Assembly (NCBI RefSeq): GCF_004193775.1
Contig: NC_041012.1
Span: 10,065,223-10,129,222, forward strand
Source of the DNA: Glycine soja
Lineage: Eukaryota; Streptophyta; Magnoliopsida; Fabales; Fabaceae
DNA length: 64,000 nt
Direction: 5' to 3'
In this document: positions 24,896-35,663 of the stretch, piece after piece
How the letters are laid out: every line of letters begins with the position of its first letter
How positions within the stretch are numbered: the stretch's first letter is position 1
Translations under genes and position numbers: made by a program
Notes under the pieces: generated by a model
Database searches by the model: none
Seen by the model: the letters and a program-made list of their open reading frames with translations, nothing else
What the model was told of the DNA's origin: nothing

Positions 24896-24942
24896 TAAAC
24901 ATCCTTCTTTATTTTTTTTTTGACAGCTTAAACATCCTTCTT
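24896..24942 (-). mobile_element. 19-nt T-rich insertion with 14-bp duplication
   Basis: TAAACATCCTTCTT at 24896-24909 and 24929-24942 (identical) flanks a 19-nt insert made of a T-rich run followed by GACAGCT. The arrangement is the same as in the two preceding insertions. Confidence 0.55.
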
Positions 24943-25375
24943 AAAACGAGCAAGGGATAATAAGACAAATTATTTTATGGACAGAATCAAACAAATCCAA
25001 ACAGAGGGGGCATATAGAGCAGGAATAGAACCACCAAAACACTCCATCACTTAATTTGCTCTCCCCACTTTTTTATCTTTCTCAAGTGACAAGAGGGTTA
25101 ATTGATTAAAATGTATATAAAATTGTGGCGCAAACAAATATTCTGAACCACTACTTTGTGGAGGCATGATCGACGCCCCATTGGCTTAATGGCATAAATT
25201 ACATCATTTTCTTCTTGACTTTCTTTGTCTTTCCATCACTCTTTCAGAATTTGATGAAAGAGACTCCGAATCATAACTAACTGTTATCAGACTCATGAAC
25301 TGATTCAAAATGTTGTTGAGTGAAAATAAGGCGTGGTACATTCTTAGAATATTCTTAATGGTATTCAGTACTCAG

Positions 25376-28015
25376 TATTGTGACGTCCTCTACCTTTCAC
25401 ATATATGTACTCATAAAAGGAATAAGAAATTAGAATTAATTAAAAGTTTTTAAAACACATTTAAATAAAAATCTTTCAAAAAGGTAAAAGATTCACATTC
25501 ACTTTTCTAACATCATAATAAAACTTGCTCAAATAAATAATAAATCATCTCGGCTCAAAACAAGGTCGTCCAAGACTTCATACAATTAATATAGAAACCT
25601 ATACTCCAATGTCACATTCGATGTGTTCTTGTGTTCTCTAGCATGAGGTTCTTCATAGTCATCCACCTAATCATCTGTTCTCACGAACACAAGATTCGAG
25701 ATCATCACAAAATCTAAACACAAATAACACACAGAGAGTGTGTTATTACATTCCTAGCTAATAGAGAGAAACAAGACAACATATAGATATACATATCATA
25801 TGAACAAAATATAATTTACTTAAACATAGTTCACGTCATTCCATCACTTTGTCGCGTAACATCACATTACAACACAACATGTCTCATTCATTTTCACATC
25901 ATTCATGTACTCAAGAATCAAAACACAATATCACTAAATCAATCAATATCGATCAATACACAAGCGTTATACAATAGATACACTAAGACTCAATCCTATA
26001 TGTAATGTGATACCATGTCAGTGAAAAATTTTGTCGGGCGCCTAGGAGTACATGATAAGACAAATCACGCACTAGTAAATCAGGTCACTCTCACTAGGTA
26101 GAATCATAGGGAGACCAATTGGAGTTACGTTGTTTTGCGAGAATACTCCAACCATGTGGGATCGACACAAGCTTAAAGGAGCATTCAAACTGAGTGTATT
26201 TACCCCCAAGGCCTACACTCCGAAGAGTCCGTCAGGGCCTCTCCCTCCTGATTCAGGTCCAACCTAGAAAATATTTTAGCATACAGACTCTATCTATGAA
26301 TTGTACAAAACACACGACTCCTCAATTGTTTTTAAAATAATTTTATCTCGTTGTGTTTGTGATTAAACTAGTCGGGTCTCACAGTGGATCCCATCACAAT
26401 ACTCGTCACGCAAAAACTCGTTGCCCTTAAAGGGTTTACAATTGTATGGTTGCACAATTTATAGTTCACAACTCAATACACACATCTCAATATATATGTA
26501 TTTCACCATTCATCACAGATTCAATTTGTCACTTACTCACAATTTGAATCACAATTTTATAATCTCAATGTAACAGTTTATACAAAATGTTTCTCACAAC
26601 ATGTGGAGTAAAACCCCCCAAACAATTCCACACAATCATATTAAAATCAATGAATCAAATCATAGGTCAAAAATATGAAAACACCAAGAGCACTCAAGTT
26701 TATCAACCAATTCGCATTAGGACATCAATTGGTCCATCAACACAACAATATCGTATTTATAATTGTAAAGGAAAATTATAATTCAATAAACATCTCAAAA
26801 TAAACCACAATTTGATCCTCTAATGATTCCTACACATGTTCATTCTAACCCGAATTGTGATAAACTCATCCTTTACCTCTAAGCAGGCTCACATATGTAT
26901 TCTGATAGTGATAGCGACATCACTATCAATTTCTTGAGATTTCTCGAACTTTTCCTCTGATTTGCTCTAATAGGGTTTCCCAATGTTAGAGAGGAGAAGA
27001 GATTAAAATCTTCATTGTGTACTGTCTTCTTGCAATTCACTTTTCTCTCTCTATGAGTATTATTTAGCAAATTCCAACGGTGAAGGTGTGCGTAATTAAA
27101 CTGCTAACCAGGTGTCTAAATTTCACGACGATCCAACGGTTAACGAGTCCGAAATCGTAGTTTTACTGAACAGGTTTTGAGTCTCTGCGGGAAAAGAGAA
27201 AATTACAATGCAAAGGACATTTCTCCTATCTCTGACATTTTTTTGCAATTTCCAACGATGATAATGCTTAGAAATGAGTTGGAACTTGGTTCTGAAATAT
27301 CTTGACAATCCAACAGTTAATGATTCTGAGATCGTTGTTTTACTAAGACAAGTTTGAGTGTATGTGGGGAAAAAATAAGGTTTTAGGAGGAGAAAAAAAT
27401 GAATTTAAGAGGAAGAGGAGATATCATCAGTCTGAAAATTGACCTAACATGTTATTTTATAAAAAGAAACTCTATTTTATTTCCTATCAAATGAATAAAT
27501 TTAATATTTTTTTCTTCAAATTATTATTTTAATACAGTTATTTCTCCTTATTTATTAAATTATAAAAATTTCATCATTTTTTAAAATTCTATTTTTTTAA
27601 TTAAAAAAACCTTTTAATTTATTTACGAAAAATGATATGTTACATGTATGACTATGAGGTCCAAATGTTCCATGGATGTGAACTGTGAAGAAATATAGAT
27701 GTTTTATGTATTCAGAATTATTTCTATTGAAAACGTCAACAATGTGTTGGAGATGAGATTGTTGATTTTGAGCGAACTTTGGTTGATAGTAATCGAAATG
27801 TAATTTTAAGTGGATTAAAATTTGAGCTTTTCTTGCCACAATGGATCTCTTCATGTCACATTATGCTCATGTGAAATCATTGTCTTTAATTAAAAGTAAG
27901 AGATAGAAAATTTAAACAATAATAAAAAAATAGACATGAAGTTTTGATGGTTGAAATTTTAACATGACAAGATATGAGTGAGAATCTCACATAAGAGGAT
28001 CCACTCTCCATATTG
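25376..28015. mobile_element. LTR-like dispersed repeat, boundaries tentative
   Basis: The left end TGACGTCCTCTACC at 25381 (or TGTGACG from 25379) resembles the starts of many plant Gypsy LTRs. A candidate right end ...CTCTCCA at 28010 is followed by TATTG, which also precedes the left end (25376-25380), giving a possible 5-bp target duplication around a TG..CA element. The interior is non-coding and includes a more GC-balanced part (about 26040-26400) and a 178-bp tandem repeat. The 5-bp match could be chance and the right-hand part may be separate DNA. Confidence 0.35.
27067..27422. repeat. Two-unit imperfect tandem repeat of 178 bp
   Basis: Units start at 27067 (GCAAATTCCAACGG) and 27245 (GCAATTTCCAACGA). 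Each later contains a GAC[G/A]ATCCAAC[G/A]GTTAA block and a TC[G/T]T[A/T]GTTTTACT block. The repeat lies inside the LTR-like sequence, so it is probably part of that element. Confidence 0.6.
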
Positions 28016-28548
28016 TTAGATTTTAATTAGTTTTCTTATATTGAAAGTTCTCTGGTATTAGCTTCTTAATAATTTAAATAAAAAAATTAACCTCAATACT
28101 AAATTTTAAAAGTGTTCCAAATTGCAAAAGCTCATCTTAAAAAAATAAATTGAGATTTTCCATAAACTTATCCAAACATTCCCTAAGATTGTTTGTGTGA
28201 GGCTATAGCCTATAGGTCTCCTATCACATGATTCAATTTCAACCCAACTCACATTCTTAAAAAAATACTATTAAAAATGCATATTTAGTATATCTTGAAG
28301 AAGCTATAAGAAAAATTTGAGGAAAAATTAAATACGTTTCTTCAAAGCTAAAATTAATTTATGTATAATTTATAATCAATTTTGAAGAAGTTGATATGAG
28401 AGTTTTTACTAATTAATTTATACAAATTAATTTTAAATTTTAGAAAATATTTTATTTATTTATTTATTTATTATTTTCTTCTCCTGTACATACTTTTGGA
28501 GAAATTTATCTTATCGAAACATTTCTTAAATTTCTAACTTTTAACAAC

Positions 28549-28587
28549 GAAGCTTACTTCTAAAAAAAACAAGGAAGCTTACTTCTA
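28549..28587. mobile_element. 11-nt A-rich insertion with 14-bp duplication
   Basis: GAAGCTTACTTCTA at 28549-28562 and 28574-28587 is repeated exactly around AAAAAAACAAG. The A run lies beside the left repeat, so it does not fit a simple plus-strand poly(A) tail; filler DNA from break repair is an alternative. Confidence 0.45.
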
Positions 28588-30163
28588 TTCGTAAAATCCT
28601 TCCTATATATTCGAATTAAAGTTAATGTTTTGCGAATTACTCTGGCTATGACAAACTAATCAATTAAATAATTTCCTTATCATTTACGTTACACATATTG
28701 GGCCCAATTCTGATTCTTATTTTTGGACTTCATTGTATTCTTCTTTTTGAAAATGGTCTTATGATTAGGGACAATAGGAGAATTATATAATGATAAAAGA
28801 GAGCATGGAATAATAATACAAATTATTTTATAAATGTTGTTTTCTGTATTTCTACTATTGTTTCTTGTTGTGTCCCATTGTATTTCATAAAGTTCAAATT
28901 GCATTTTGGATTGAACTCTGGAAGAAAAAAAAATCTCTTTGATTAGTGGGTTGCATATGGGTCTAGTGGAATAATCATACCTTTGAATTTTTATGTTTCT
29001 GGTCTAGTGGGTTGCATATGGGTCTTCTTCAACAGATTTTTAACTGGTTATTGGGTATCATTCAGTCTAGACTAGTTATGTTTCGTTAATACATGGACCC
29101 TAACATTTTGATTATTTTTTCCCTGTAACTTATTGAGAAAAAATAATAGGTTTTGAAGCTCCCTTACAAAACATGGTACATATTCACACACAAAAAAATG
29201 GTACATGGGCATGGCTATCAACTTACGAGAGCCAGATCTATGACGACCATCCCACTAACGCATTAGATATCTTAGCCATGATGGCTGAAGGATTAATGGT
29301 TTTACTGCAAGGAGAAGAAGAATTGTTAATCTGATCAATTGCGACTTATTAGCTATCTTCTTAATTCCTATAGACGAGAGAAAGGAACTTTTCCTAATTA
29401 CTTTTTCAACTTTTTTTTTTTTTAAGTTTCGACTCATTGTTGATTACTTTGGGGATTATAAGGTTAATTTGGTGATGAAGGAAAAAGGAAAGAGAAAAAA
29501 GATGTGAGTTTGAATCCCTCTATTGATGAAAATTTAATAATTAATCACTAATATTTTTCAATTAAAAAACAAAACATTTCCTATCACTTTCATATCAAAT
29601 ATTAAAAGCAGTATGTAGATAAATCGAGTTCATATAAATACTTGAAGTTTAACTTTAATTTTTTTACTTAACTTAATTCATTAAATTTAAAAATTAAGCT
29701 TAATTTATTTAAAAATATAAACTTAAACTCTCCCTTTTCATTTTATTATTTCCTAATATTTAGGAAATATTTTATGTTATAAAATAAACTAAAAATAAGA
29801 AAGAAAAAGAGAACAATTTTTTAACAAAAATTAATTAATTATAATCTTTAAATAAAATTAAAGTTTAAAAAATTATTGTCCATGTCTTTTTTCTTCTCAC
29901 ATGCACACGCGTGGAAACATACTTTGACAACTTTTTCATAACTTTTTATGCCAAAATATATAGAAATTGCTTTAACTCGTTATTGTAAATAAGTTTAAAT
30001 TAAATTAAATATTTTTTTTTTGAGTGATGTAAATGAAGTTGATCAAATATTGAATGAATTACTATGTTTGAATAATCATAACAAAATTCAAATTATTTAT
30101 CTCCATTTAATATAATCTTTCTTCAGTTCTTGCAAAATCTTGAACTAGATTTTTCCTAGTTTT

Positions 30164-30205
30164 AATCATATCTATAACTCTAAAAAAAAAATCATATCTA
30201 TAACT
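30164..30205 (+). mobile_element. 10-nt A-rich insertion with 16-bp duplication
   Basis: AATCATATCTATAACT at 30164-30179 and 30190-30205 is repeated exactly around CTAAAAAAAA. The A run ends at the right-hand repeat, as expected for a plus-strand A-tailed insertion. Confidence 0.5.
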
Positions 30206-31395
30206 TTCGGCAGATTAGCAATTTGATTATGCATTTCTCCTTGCTACAATACAAGCTAGGAGTTGTATTTATATGTACAGTTTCCTAGTCTACGAATCAC
30301 GACAAGATGAGAGGTAAAGAGACAAATTATGAGTCATGTCAGAGACAAACACAATGCATGAGAATATTTTATTTCACTTTTTGGGTACAAATATTTTATT
30401 TATTTTAGTGATAGGAGATGCAAACAAAACAGATATTCACCTAGCTAGCTTTTGTTGTTTGGTGAGGGAAATCCAATCCAAAGCCATAAGGGGCCAAAAA
30501 TCTCTTATAAGTCATGGCCCTTACTTACAAATTGTTACTTGTGCTATCCAAATGCAGACCCAGTGTTGGGAAGGACCATAACCTATAGTCAATAAATATG
30601 AAAGTGCTATTTGCAAGACCTATGAATAATGATACTTTCTTCCTCTCAAAATAACTGATATTTTTAGATTTTTTTCAGATTAAAAAAATAAATATTCTAA
30701 GAGAATTAATACTTATTAGAAAATAATTTAACTAAAATAACTTTTTTACTTTCAATAAATATATTATTAAATCTTTTAGAATAACGATATTTATCATAGG
30801 AAAAAATTAAAATAAATTATAAATATTTAAATATCTCATTCAAAAATAAAAATATTAGTAATTTAGAATTTTTTTTTAAAAGGTTAAAACTTTAATCATT
30901 TTAGTACCTGGAGTATGAGCACGTGCCAGATAGCCATACAATGCAAAAAGGACACGTTTGATTGCAATAGCCGTGGGTCCTCATATCATTCGTCTTCTAC
31001 AATCAACTTCACAAAGACACAAACAATCAATTCCGACAATACACGTTCATGTGTTACTGCTAGTCAGGGAACCCATTCTTGCTTTGAGTCACACACAATC
31101 TGTAAGGATCAGATTATCCACATAATCTAGAACACGATTCAAGCAACTCTATTCTTTGTTTGTTTTTTTTAAGAAGTTAAAACAGTGTTCCTTTTTTTAT
31201 ACAAGCTAATTAAAACTATTGTTTATGGGAGTGCATTTGCGTACAATACATGGTAGACCTCATTTTCTTTGCCGTTAAATTTTATTAAACATTCTATTTA
31301 CAACATGGCTAAGTTCTCTAAGTTGGCGAGCTACTAAACCAATCAATTACCTAATATTATTAAGTTATCTATGCTGTGTCTCATTGGAATACCGA

Positions 31396-31577
31396 CACTA
31401 TATATGCTTTTCCCACAACAAAATTGTCACCGCAGTAGAACAACGGACAATTTACATCCGTTGCGGCGACCGTTATAGAACATCTGCCCCTTTTAACGAC
31501 ATCTTCTACCATATCAATCCATAACCGATATAGAATAATCAATATAATCGATATAAAATACAGTTTTTGTAATAGTG
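31396..31577. mobile_element. Possible 182-bp CACTA-type MITE
   Basis: The segment starts CACTAT and ends ATAGTG. Read on the minus strand it opens CACTATTACAAAAACTG, very like CACTA ends in legumes, and is followed by repeated ATATCG[A/G]TTAT blocks typical of sub-terminal repeats. The flanking triplets are CGA and AGA, so the 3-bp duplication is imperfect. It may be only the end of a larger decayed element. Confidence 0.35.
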
Positions 31578-32969
31578 AGACGACTATTCTAAGTGTCAAA
31601 GTTTTAGATATTCATCTGAATCAACTGCAACAACACTAATTACTATAATTAATAATATAAGAATAAAGATTAAAGCTTACAATAAAATGATTTTGGAGCA
31701 AATATCTGTTACCATACTGCGTAGTTTCGGAACAATTTGCCCCACAATCATGATTGCGCTTTCCCTTCTAATTTACCTTAAAAGAGAGAATCACAACCTT
31801 TGCCTACATCATTATTATATCTTTACATATGTAAATGTATATTATTTATAAAATAATAAAAGCATTTCATCATCTTCTTTTCTGTTAAAATTGCAACGAT
31901 TCCAACATAAACTGCTGATAAGGAAAAATTGTACACTTTTAATTATCATCACATTATCCTGTAAGAAGGTTTTTTTTTAAAAAAAATAATAATCTAGAAC
32001 CACGAGCATTTGTTTATATAAAAGACAATTCTATTTATTAATTAGTTATGAACGTTTACCGAATGATAAAACTCTTTGAATGGAAGTTTTTTTTTATTCA
32101 CAACATTCAAATTCAAAAATTTATCTAAAGAGAATCCCACATGTAATACTTAAACTATTTAGAAATTACTGGGCTACTCACCTAATTAACTGTGTTAATT
32201 ATTGTCATGATGCAAATTCTTTCTTACGGGAAGAGAGATGCCGTTTAGTGCTTTTATAGTTGAAAGTTGTAACAATGTACTGATAAGCCAATTAGCTAGG
32301 CATCAAATGACTCCTCAATCCAACCTGATATATATCAAAACGAAAAAAAAAATTGCAAACATTATAAGTAATTTAATAAAGCTAACATAAACTTTACACG
32401 GGCAAACTTGTTCAAACTTGTTAACAGACATGATTTCGAAAAATTCGCACTCAATGCATCTTGAAGATTACAGTTAAACTCTTTAATTTTTGACCACTTT
32501 CTTGCCGTCCAAAATCAGGATAATGATGTCAATTTTTGAACAAGATTGATTCATTGATTATGCTACAAACCCAACAGTCACAGCATTCATTATGTACGTG
32601 CAATAAAGAAACGAGTTAGCCTATAGTTCATAAACCGGCATCTTTAGAGAGCCCAATTAAGAAACAAAAAAATAATTATAAACAGATATTACTAACACGT
32701 CTTCCTCTAATTTTAAATAAAAAATTATAAGTGCATAATCACCTTTTCCTTTTGAAAAAAAAAGTTCTTATTTTACCTGCCATTATTTTCGTACCCTTTT
32801 ACTATTGAGGTAACTTAAAAAGCTGAAAGCTGTTATAATCAATTGTTTTCTAACACTTACAATTCGATCGTAGTTTTTCACTATTCTATATGCACAAAAT
32901 TACAATATTACTAAGAAAAAAGAAAAAACTAACTAACTCTCGCACGCGCAATAATCACATGCACGTGCG

Positions 32970-34205
32970 TTAGAATTCCCTTAGCGAAACATTCTTCTCA
33001 AACCTGCCCGACGGCGACGATTTAAGATTCTGAAAGTAATCCCTAATATTGACGCCACAATTTCGATCGGAGAACCTCTCCGTCATCTCTCCGGCGCCGT
33101 CGTCCCCCGACGGTATGAACGGCGGCCGCACCACCTCCGTCAAAAGCTCCCACTGAACCCCTCGGAAAAACTCGTGCTCCTTGATCTCCGCGGCACCGCG
33201 CGTGTAACCCAAACGCTTCGTCGGATCCTTCTCCAACAACCTTTCAATAAGGTTGGTTAACGCCGTTCGTTTTCCGACGAACTCCGGCGGCTTCATGATA
33301 ACGTTCCGAAACGTTTCCTTACGATTCCTTCCCTTGAACGGCGTCTTACCGTAGAGCATTTCGTAGATTAGTATTCCAAGCGCCCACCAATCGACGGCGA
33401 ACTCATGTCCGTCGCCTCGGACGACCTCTGGCGAGACGTATTCTTCAGTGCCGACGAACGAGTTGGATCGTTCGCCGCTGGAGAAACTCGGTTTTCTCCG
33501 ACTCACCGGGCTGACTTGCGCGGACTTGGCCTTCTTGAGACCGTTTTTGTTGTTGTTGTTAGTCCCGTCCGGCGGGAAGAAGGAGATCCACCGGGATAAA
33601 TTCCGGCGGTGCTTGCGGCGAGGTTGGGGAACGTTGGAATTTGGCAAGGGGATTGAAGGAACGATGACAGGGTTAGGATTAGGTTTAGGTTTGGGATTGA
33701 GCTTTCGGGAGAGGTCGAAATCGGTGAGGGTGACGTGGCCGGTGTTTTGGACGAGGACATTTTCGGGTTTTAGGTCGCGGTAGGCGATGCCCATGGAATG
33801 GAGGTGGTCGAGAGCGCAGAGAATTTCGGCGACGTAGAAGCGGATGACGGCGGGGGAGAAGGAGCGGTCGGTTTGGCGGTAGCGGAGGAAGTTGAGGTCG
33901 CCGCCGGGGCAGTAGGGTAGGGCCCACGCCAGGAACTGTGGGGACTCCAACGTTCCCATGAGGGAAGGGAGGAAAGGGTGGGAGAGCGTTGAGAGGACTT
34001 GGATTTCCCAACGCGCGCGCCGTTCCGCGTCGAGCTTCGCGTGGACGCACGTTTTGTCCACCACTTTGAGGGCGAAGGGGGTGTTGGTTGTGTCTTGTAC
34101 GAGGAAGACAGTTCCCATGGCGCCTTTTCCTAGGACTTTGAGGAGTTTGAGGTTGTCCAAGTCCAGCTCCTGCGATGGGGGAGGAGCTGTTGTTGCTGAA
34201 TCCAT
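32970..34205 (-). CDS. UCNL: AGC-family Ser/Thr kinase, UNICORN/UNICORN-like type
   Basis: A single exon of 411 aa, usual for Arabidopsis UCN/UCNL. The kinase domain begins near residue 20: glycine loop GKGAMG (26-31), catalytic Lys47, C-helix Glu67, catalytic loop YRDLKPEN (142-149) and DFD (162-164) in place of DFG, the mark of plant AGC VIII kinases. An insert of about 85 residues rich in Pro, Arg, Lys and Ser separates DFD from the activation-loop end GTEEYVSPE (252-260), also an AGC VIII feature. GERSNSFVGT and RGDGHEFAVDWWALG match UCN closely. The C-terminal tail ends LREF rather than a clear FxxF docking motif, so activation by PDK1 is uncertain. In Arabidopsis UCN restrains ectopic planar growth of integuments. 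The gene is markedly GC-richer than its surroundings. The start is the first ATG, about 45 bp below a TATA box. Confidence 0.93.
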   Translation of the reverse strand: MDSATTAPPPSQELDLDNLKLLKVLGKGAMGTVFLVQDTTNTPFALKVVDKTCVHAKLDAERRARWEIQVLSTLSHPFLPSLMGTLESPQFLAWALPYCPGGDLNFLRYRQTDRSFSPAVIRFYVAEILCALDHLHSMGIAYRDLKPENVLVQNTGHVTLTDFDLSRKLNPKPKPNPNPVIVPSIPLPNSNVPQPRRKHRRNLSRWISFFPPDGTNNNNKNGLKKAKSAQVSPVSRRKPSFSSGERSNSFVGTEEYVSPEVVRGDGHEFAVDWWALGILIYEMLYGKTPFKGRNRKETFRNVIMKPPEFVGKRTALTNLIERLLEKDPTKRLGYTRGAAEIKEHEFFRGVQWELLTEVVRPPFIPSGDDGAGEMTERFSDRNCGVNIRDYFQNLKSSPSGRFEKNVSLREF

Positions 34206-34249
34206 TTGCGAGGATATGGTTTTTGGAGGTTAGGAATTGGGCTGTGGCG

Positions 34250-34256
34250 TTTTATA
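34250..34256 (-). promoter_or_regulatory. TATA box of the UCN-like kinase
   Basis: TATAAAA on the minus strand lies 45-51 bp upstream of the ATG at 34205. This predicts a short leader of about 15-20 nt. Confidence 0.55.
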
Positions 34257-34390
34257 GATCGATAGCTGTTTTTGCGTTTGGGTTTTTTATTTTTATTTTT
34301 AATTCCCGTGTTTTATCTGCGTTTGGTTACACTCTTACTGCATTACATTACATTATCTCACCAAAATTAATATTATTTCATGTTCGACAT

Positions 34391-34552
34391 TGAGTTTAAC
34401 TTTATTCTGAACAAAAATATATTCTATTTTTAACCTTTTACTTCTTTATTTGGTGGGATTTAACCTTTACTTGAGTTTAACTTTATTCTGAACAAAAATA
34501 TATTCTATTTTTAACCTTTTACTTCTTTATTTGGTGGGATTTAACCTTTACT
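34391..34552. repeat. Perfect 81-bp tandem duplication upstream of the kinase gene
   Basis: Copies at 34391-34471 and 34472-34552 are identical base for base, both opening TGAGTTTAACTTTATTCTG. They lie 186-347 bp upstream of the kinase ATG, in the proximal promoter. Perfect identity in non-coding DNA implies a very recent event. Confidence 0.95.
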
Positions 34553-35363
34553 TCTAGTCTCTTTTGTAAAACGGTTCTGTTCAGCGCAACTTTTTTCTCT
34601 CTCTCCCTTTCGTCACATTTGTTGTCTCTTTAGTTGTTATAAACCTTCTATTTTTGACATATGTGTTTTTAACAAGTTCATGAAAGTCAAGTAAAAAAAA
34701 TAAAAACCAATATATAATATAGTGGTGATAACTTGATGGTTATTCAAACCAAGTATGTGTGTGTGAATTAAATTGAAATGAATCACAATGGAATTGATTT
34801 AATACAACCAGTAACAAAGATACAAAATAGGATGATCGTTTCCAAGAAGGACTTGATTTCAATTATAATCTACTAATTTCTAAATGAAAGTTGAGCCAAT
34901 TATAAAGTTGATTGCGACGGGTTAGAAAACTAATAATAACTATTAAATAATCTAACTACTAAAAAATATAAAAACAAAAGCGTAGCGTTGGTAAAATCAA
35001 AACCCTGACTGAACTGATCATATCGATCCTCACTATATAAGAATGTAGATAAATATAAATAAATTATAAATGAAAAATATATTTATAGCGTATACATTGC
35101 ATAGGTGTAAATACTATAGTTTGGACTCTTGAATTGTCCAATCATATTGTTTAATTTTAATAAGACCTTAACGATAAAGAGAATAAAATCAAATAAATAA
35201 CAAAAGATGCATTTTTTATCATTTAAATTTTTTAAAAATTTGTGAATAAGAGTTTTTATTGTTAGTGGTAATGACAAATAAATGAATAAACCAACCAAGA
35301 ACTTGAACAAAAATTGACAAGTATAAGTATGTCTTTTTGTTAATTTTTCTCTTAATATATTTA

Positions 35364-35663
35364 GGGGCGAGCAGCTTGTGGCATCTGATTGGGGTGGTGT
35401 GGACTTAGTTGAGATGACCTCAATCCTTTTATTAACTTTGCTTGCTCTCTTTTTTCCTTAAAAAAACAAAATAAGTATAAGTATGTGGAGAATGGGGAGT
35501 TAGATAAAGCAAGAATGGAGGATGCAATATATTCGGGGTGAGCGATTTGTGGCATGTGGTTGGTGACTTGCTACCTTTGTTCGTCCTCTTTTTTCTCTCA
35601 AAAAAACAAGTATAAGTATATGAAGAATGAGAAGTTAGATAAAGCAGGAATAGAGGATGCAGC
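35364..35663. repeat. Imperfect tandem duplication, period about 171 bp
   Basis: Units start at 35364 (GGGGCGAGCAGCTTGTGGCAT) and 35535 (GGGGTGAGCGATTTGTGGCAT). Both end with AAGTATAAGTAT, GAGTTAGATAAAGCA and GAGGATGCA blocks. The second unit is shorter through internal deletion. Confidence 0.7.

Larger units (their letters stand above)
22712..25375. other. Gene-free spacer with micro-insertions
   Basis: No gene is supported. Near 22905-23180 there are repeated ACTGATTTAG-type blocks, as found in the sub-terminal parts of plant DNA transposons. Three tiny insertions with direct-repeat flanks lie at 24712-24942 and are listed separately. An (AATT)n run is near 23733-23750. Confidence 0.5.
28016..32969. 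other. Gene-free spacer upstream to kinase 3' end
   Basis: No gene is supported. It holds two micro-insertions (28549-28587 and 30164-30205), a 21-bp direct repeat (28944-28964 and 29005-29025) separated by 40 bp, a possible small CACTA-type element (31396-31577), and AT-rich DNA. The last few hundred bases should include the 3' untranslated part of the kinase gene, but no clear poly(A) signal stands out. Confidence 0.5.

Noticed and set aside
33503..34050. Long Pro/Arg-rich open frames overlapping the kinase gene in other frames
   Set aside because: These are shadows of the GC-rich kinase exon, with no domain and a low-complexity composition.
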